A DNA stretch of 44,438 bases from JAJFVC01 sp039698075. Its GTDB lineage: Bacteria; Planctomycetota; Planctomycetia; Pirellulales; Thermoguttaceae. The stretch is from contig JBDKTJ010000011.1 in assembly GCA_039698075.1 (NCBI GenBank), forward strand, positions 1 to 44,438, in the 5' to 3' direction. Below, piece by piece: positions 42,045-44,438 of the stretch. A model generated the notes under the pieces. It saw nothing but the letters and a program-made list of their open reading frames with translations. It had not been told where the DNA came from and made no database searches. The position numbers and the translations under genes were made by a program. Position 1 is the stretch's first letter; each line of letters opens with the position of its first letter.

Positions 42045-42077
42045 GGCGAAGCTCGCAAGAGACAAAAAACGCTCGAA

Positions 42078-43517
42078 TCAGGACAACCGCAACCGTTGCT
42101 TCCAACGCCGCACTTGTTCTCGAACCTGTTCCGGCGCCGTCGAACCGTAGCTGACCATCGCCGCCACCGCTCGTTCGGGCCCCAGCACGTCGTACACGCT
42201 CGCATCCAAACCCGGATCGGCCTCGCGAAAATCTTCCAACGGCAAATCCGAAAGCCGCACGCCGCGATCGAGCGCTTTGCGAACCAGCCGGCCGACCAAT
42301 CCGTGCGCGGTCCGTTGCGGAACGCCGCGCCGAATCAGATATTCCATCAGCGTCGTCGCGTCGAGATGCCCGCGATCGAGCCGTTCGGCGATCGCCGCGC
42401 GATTCAACTCCGCGCCGGCCGCCAGCGGGGCCGCCAACTCCAACGACGCCCGAACCGTGTCGAACGAATCCAACAGCGGCTCCTTGTCCTCTTGAAGATC
42501 GCGGTTGTACGCCAACGGCAAACCCTTGACCAACACCAGCAGCGACTGCAAATTGCCGATCACCCGGGCCGTCTTGCCTCGGATCAGCTCCAGCACATCG
42601 GGATTGATCTTCTGCGGCATGATCGACGAGCCGGTGCAGAACGTCTGCGGCAGCTTCAAGAAGTTAAACTCCACGGTGGACCACAAAATCCACTCTTCCG
42701 CCCAAGTGCTCAGGTGTTCGGCGATCAGCGTCAACACGAACGCAAACTCCAGGGCGAAGTCGCGGTCGCTGGCCGCGTCGAGACTGTTGGCCGCCACGCC
42801 CTCAAACCCCAATCGCTCGGCCACGTCCTGACGATCGATCGGCAGACTGGTGCCAGCCAGCGCCGCCGCGCCCAACGGCAACTGATTCACCCGATGGCGA
42901 CAGTCGGCCAACCGAAGCCGGTCCCGCTCGAACTTCTCGCAATAGGCCAGCCAGTAGTGCGGCGCCAACACCGGCTGGGCGCGCTGCGTGTGCGTGTAGC
43001 CCGGCAAAATCACCTCGGCGTCCCGATCGCATCGGCCGACCAGCGCCCGTTGCAAGGCCGTCAATCGCTCGTCCAACTGGTCGATCGCCCAGCGAACCCA
43101 AAGCCGCAGATCGGTCGCCACCTGGTCGTTGCGGCTTCGAGCCGTGTGCAGTTTGCGTCCGACGTCGCCGAGCCGCTCGATCAGGGCGTGCTCGACGTGC
43201 ATATGAATGTCTTCCAGCTCGGTGCGAAACGGAAATCGCCCCTGCTCAATTTCTTGGCGAATGTCGCCGAGCGCCTGCACAATTTTCAGGCACTCGTCGG
43301 CCGTCAACAGCCCGACTTTCGCAAGCATCTGGGCATGGGCCGTCGAGCCTTCGATATCTTGGACGAAAAGCCGCCGGTCGAAGCTCACACTCTCGGTGAA
43401 CTCCTCCACCCGATGGTCCGTCGCCTGATCAAAAACGCCGCCCCAAGGTTTTTTCGTGCCGCCCTCAGCGGACCGCAACGGACTGGGCGAGTCGTTTTGG
43501 GACTGATCCTTAGCCAC
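42078..43517 (-). CDS. argH: Argininosuccinate lyase
   Basis: The last enzyme of arginine synthesis, splitting argininosuccinate into arginine and fumarate. 479 residues, normal for the fumarase/aspartase superfamily. The catalytic loop GSSIMPQKINPD and TARSRNDQVATD and GYTHTQRAQPV are present. GGGAGG seven bases upstream sets GTG 43517; the in-frame TTG 43532 overlaps that ribosome site and is unlikely. The first ~25 residues are a non-conserved Ser/Pro/Gly segment. No argG is in the window. Confidence 0.96.
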   Translation of the reverse strand: MAKDQSQNDSPSPLRSAEGGTKKPWGGVFDQATDHRVEEFTESVSFDRRLFVQDIEGSTAHAQMLAKVGLLTADECLKIVQALGDIRQEIEQGRFPFRTELEDIHMHVEHALIERLGDVGRKLHTARSRNDQVATDLRLWVRWAIDQLDERLTALQRALVGRCDRDAEVILPGYTHTQRAQPVLAPHYWLAYCEKFERDRLRLADCRHRVNQLPLGAAALAGTSLPIDRQDVAERLGFEGVAANSLDAASDRDFALEFAFVLTLIAEHLSTWAEEWILWSTVEFNFLKLPQTFCTGSSIMPQKINPDVLELIRGKTARVIGNLQSLLVLVKGLPLAYNRDLQEDKEPLLDSFDTVRASLELAAPLAAGAELNRAAIAERLDRGHLDATTLMEYLIRRGVPQRTAHGLVGRLVRKALDRGVRLSDLPLEDFREADPGLDASVYDVLGPERAVAAMVSYGSTAPEQVREQVRRWKQRLRLS

Positions 43518-43704
43518 GCGAATGCCTCCCAATTGTGCAAAACTCTCTGGAAGTTTACCACATTCAAGACACCGGCGGCAGCAGGGGCCTCAAAAATCCC
43601 CACCAATGGAGGATCCTGCGAAAGATTGCTCTTGCCGTCCAACCGGGTTTCGAGGAAACTGCCGCCCCCGCAATCCTCCCAAGTTGCCGGGCGGAGGCTT
43701 TCGC

Positions 43705-44438
43705 ATGACCCAAATCGACGTCGTTCTCACGGCCCTTCTTGCCGCGACGCTCGCCGGTTGCGCCGAATCGGACTATGTCATGGCGCCCGAAAGCTGTCCG
43801 CAACAGCCCGGCGCCATGGTGCCCGTCCAGCCGATGTACGCCAATCCGATCCTGATCCCCGCCGCCGATTGCCAAGCGGCTTGGGAGCAAGTGGTCGACG
43901 TCGTGGACGATTATTTCCCCATCAAGCAAGAAGACCCGATTCGACTGGTCGGCAACTCAATGACCGAAGGCCACCTGACGACCGTGTCGCAAGTGAGTCC
44001 GACCATTTTCGAGCCGTGGCGGCACGACACCGGCGATTCGCAACAGCGTTGGGAAAACACGCTCCAAACCATGAGCCGCCACGCCGAGGTCCGCATGACG
44101 CCCTCGCCCGGCGGATATCAAGTCGACGTGCGGATCTATCGCGAACTCGAAAACCTGCCGCGTCCCGAACACGCCACCACCGGCGGCGCCACGTTCCGCT
44201 ACGACAGCGCGCTGGACAACACCGCAGAACCAAGCGTCAGCGGCACGACCGCCGCCAAAAACTGGATTCCGCAAGGCCGCGACACCGCCCTCGAACAGAA
44301 AATCATCGCCGACCTGCTGTGCCGCTCCGGACAGACGCCGCAGCCGATGGTGCAGCAAGCAACGGCCCTTCAACCGCAACCGGTCCCCACCCCGCAGCCC
44401 GGAACGATGCCGGCGCCGCAACTGTCGCCCGTGCAACC
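43705..44438 (+). CDS. Lipoprotein of unknown function, 3' end outside the window
   Basis: An open frame from ATG 43705 to the window edge (244 codons so far), with GGAGG (43693-43697) seven bases upstream. A short signal ends in the lipobox LAGC at residues 16-19, so it should be lipidated by LspA. The mature part is a mixed alpha/beta region (AAWEQVVDVVDDYFPI; MSRHAEVRMTPSPGGYQVDVRIY, in parts), followed by a Pro/Gln-rich tail from about residue 210. Similar proteins are common planctomycete envelope lipoproteins without known function. It is divergent from argH. Confidence 0.8.
   Translation, partial: MTQIDVVLTALLAATLAGCAESDYVMAPESCPQQPGAMVPVQPMYANPILIPAADCQAAWEQVVDVVDDYFPIKQEDPIRLVGNSMTEGHLTTVSQVSPTIFEPWRHDTGDSQQRWENTLQTMSRHAEVRMTPSPGGYQVDVRIYRELENLPRPEHATTGGATFRYDSALDNTAEPSVSGTTAAKNWIPQGRDTALEQKIIADLLCRSGQTPQPMVQQATALQPQPVPTPQPGTMPAPQLSPVQ

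Noticed and set aside
1..44438. tRNA, rRNA, CRISPR arrays, insertion sequences or prophage
   Set aside because: I looked for tRNA T-loop patterns in gaps, regularly spaced repeats, transposase motifs and phage genes and found none; weak tRNA-like or sRNA genes could still be missed without covariance models.

Overview
The window is GC-rich, gene-dense chromosomal DNA that looks planctomycetal, probably Pirellulales-like. The reasons are a full outer-membrane toolkit (LptD, lipoproteins, LspA), many single-copy biosynthetic genes in short clusters, small proteins of planctomycete/verrucomicrobial type (for example 7471-7911), exported HEAT-repeat proteins, and many weak or non-ATG starts. This assignment is inferred from gene content only. 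I see no rRNA, tRNA, CRISPR array, insertion sequence or phage gene.

Layout. 1-1275: the tail of an unknown gene and a Q/P/S-rich anchored protein. 3064-1285 (minus): lipA, a DUF167 gene and an orphan response regulator, divergent from smpB (3229-3720). 3816-6548: an ABC ATPase, an FtsX-like permease with a histidine-rich loop and a DUF3299-type membrane protein, resembling the Zrg zinc-uptake genes. 6700-7911: a RicT/YaaT-type PSP1 protein and a small conserved protein. 9756-7937 (minus): a DksA-like protein, lspA and a HisN-type phosphatase behind a consensus promoter. 10069-12273: thrC and dapB, two aspartate-family enzymes.

19552-12293 (minus) is the most unusual block. It is a sulfate-uptake operon (sbp, cysT, cysW, cysA, then an exported esterase) split between sbp and cysT by three genes: a soluble ABC ATPase, a cysteine-rich HypB/UreG-like GTPase and a cysteine-rich Fe-S protein. 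A sigma-54 activator (19793-21409) is divergent from it. Next come lptD, a DUF2007 gene, a GT-C glycosyltransferase that overlaps it tail-to-tail, and a lipoprotein joining a LolA-like domain, a TlpA thioredoxin and a repeat-rich C-terminus.

29481-31371 holds a LarA-like protein that seems to lack catalytic residues, overlapping a YggS/PLPBP gene. 32040-32873 is an orphan histidine kinase. From 43517 down to 32880 everything is on the minus strand: argH, an exported HEAT protein carrying a receiver-like domain, a sigma-54 activator, a HemX/CcsA-like membrane protein, hemA, a DUF433/DUF5615 toxin-antitoxin-type pair, an ECF sigma factor, its anti-sigma factor and an acidic-linker protein. The toxin-antitoxin pair is bracketed by a 27-bp direct repeat, 26/27 identical, each copy carrying a TTGACA promoter. 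The window ends inside a lipoprotein gene.

The best candidates for something undescribed are the trio inside the sulfate operon, the HEAT/receiver-like exported protein, and the repeat-bracketed toxin-antitoxin module whose repeats supply promoters.
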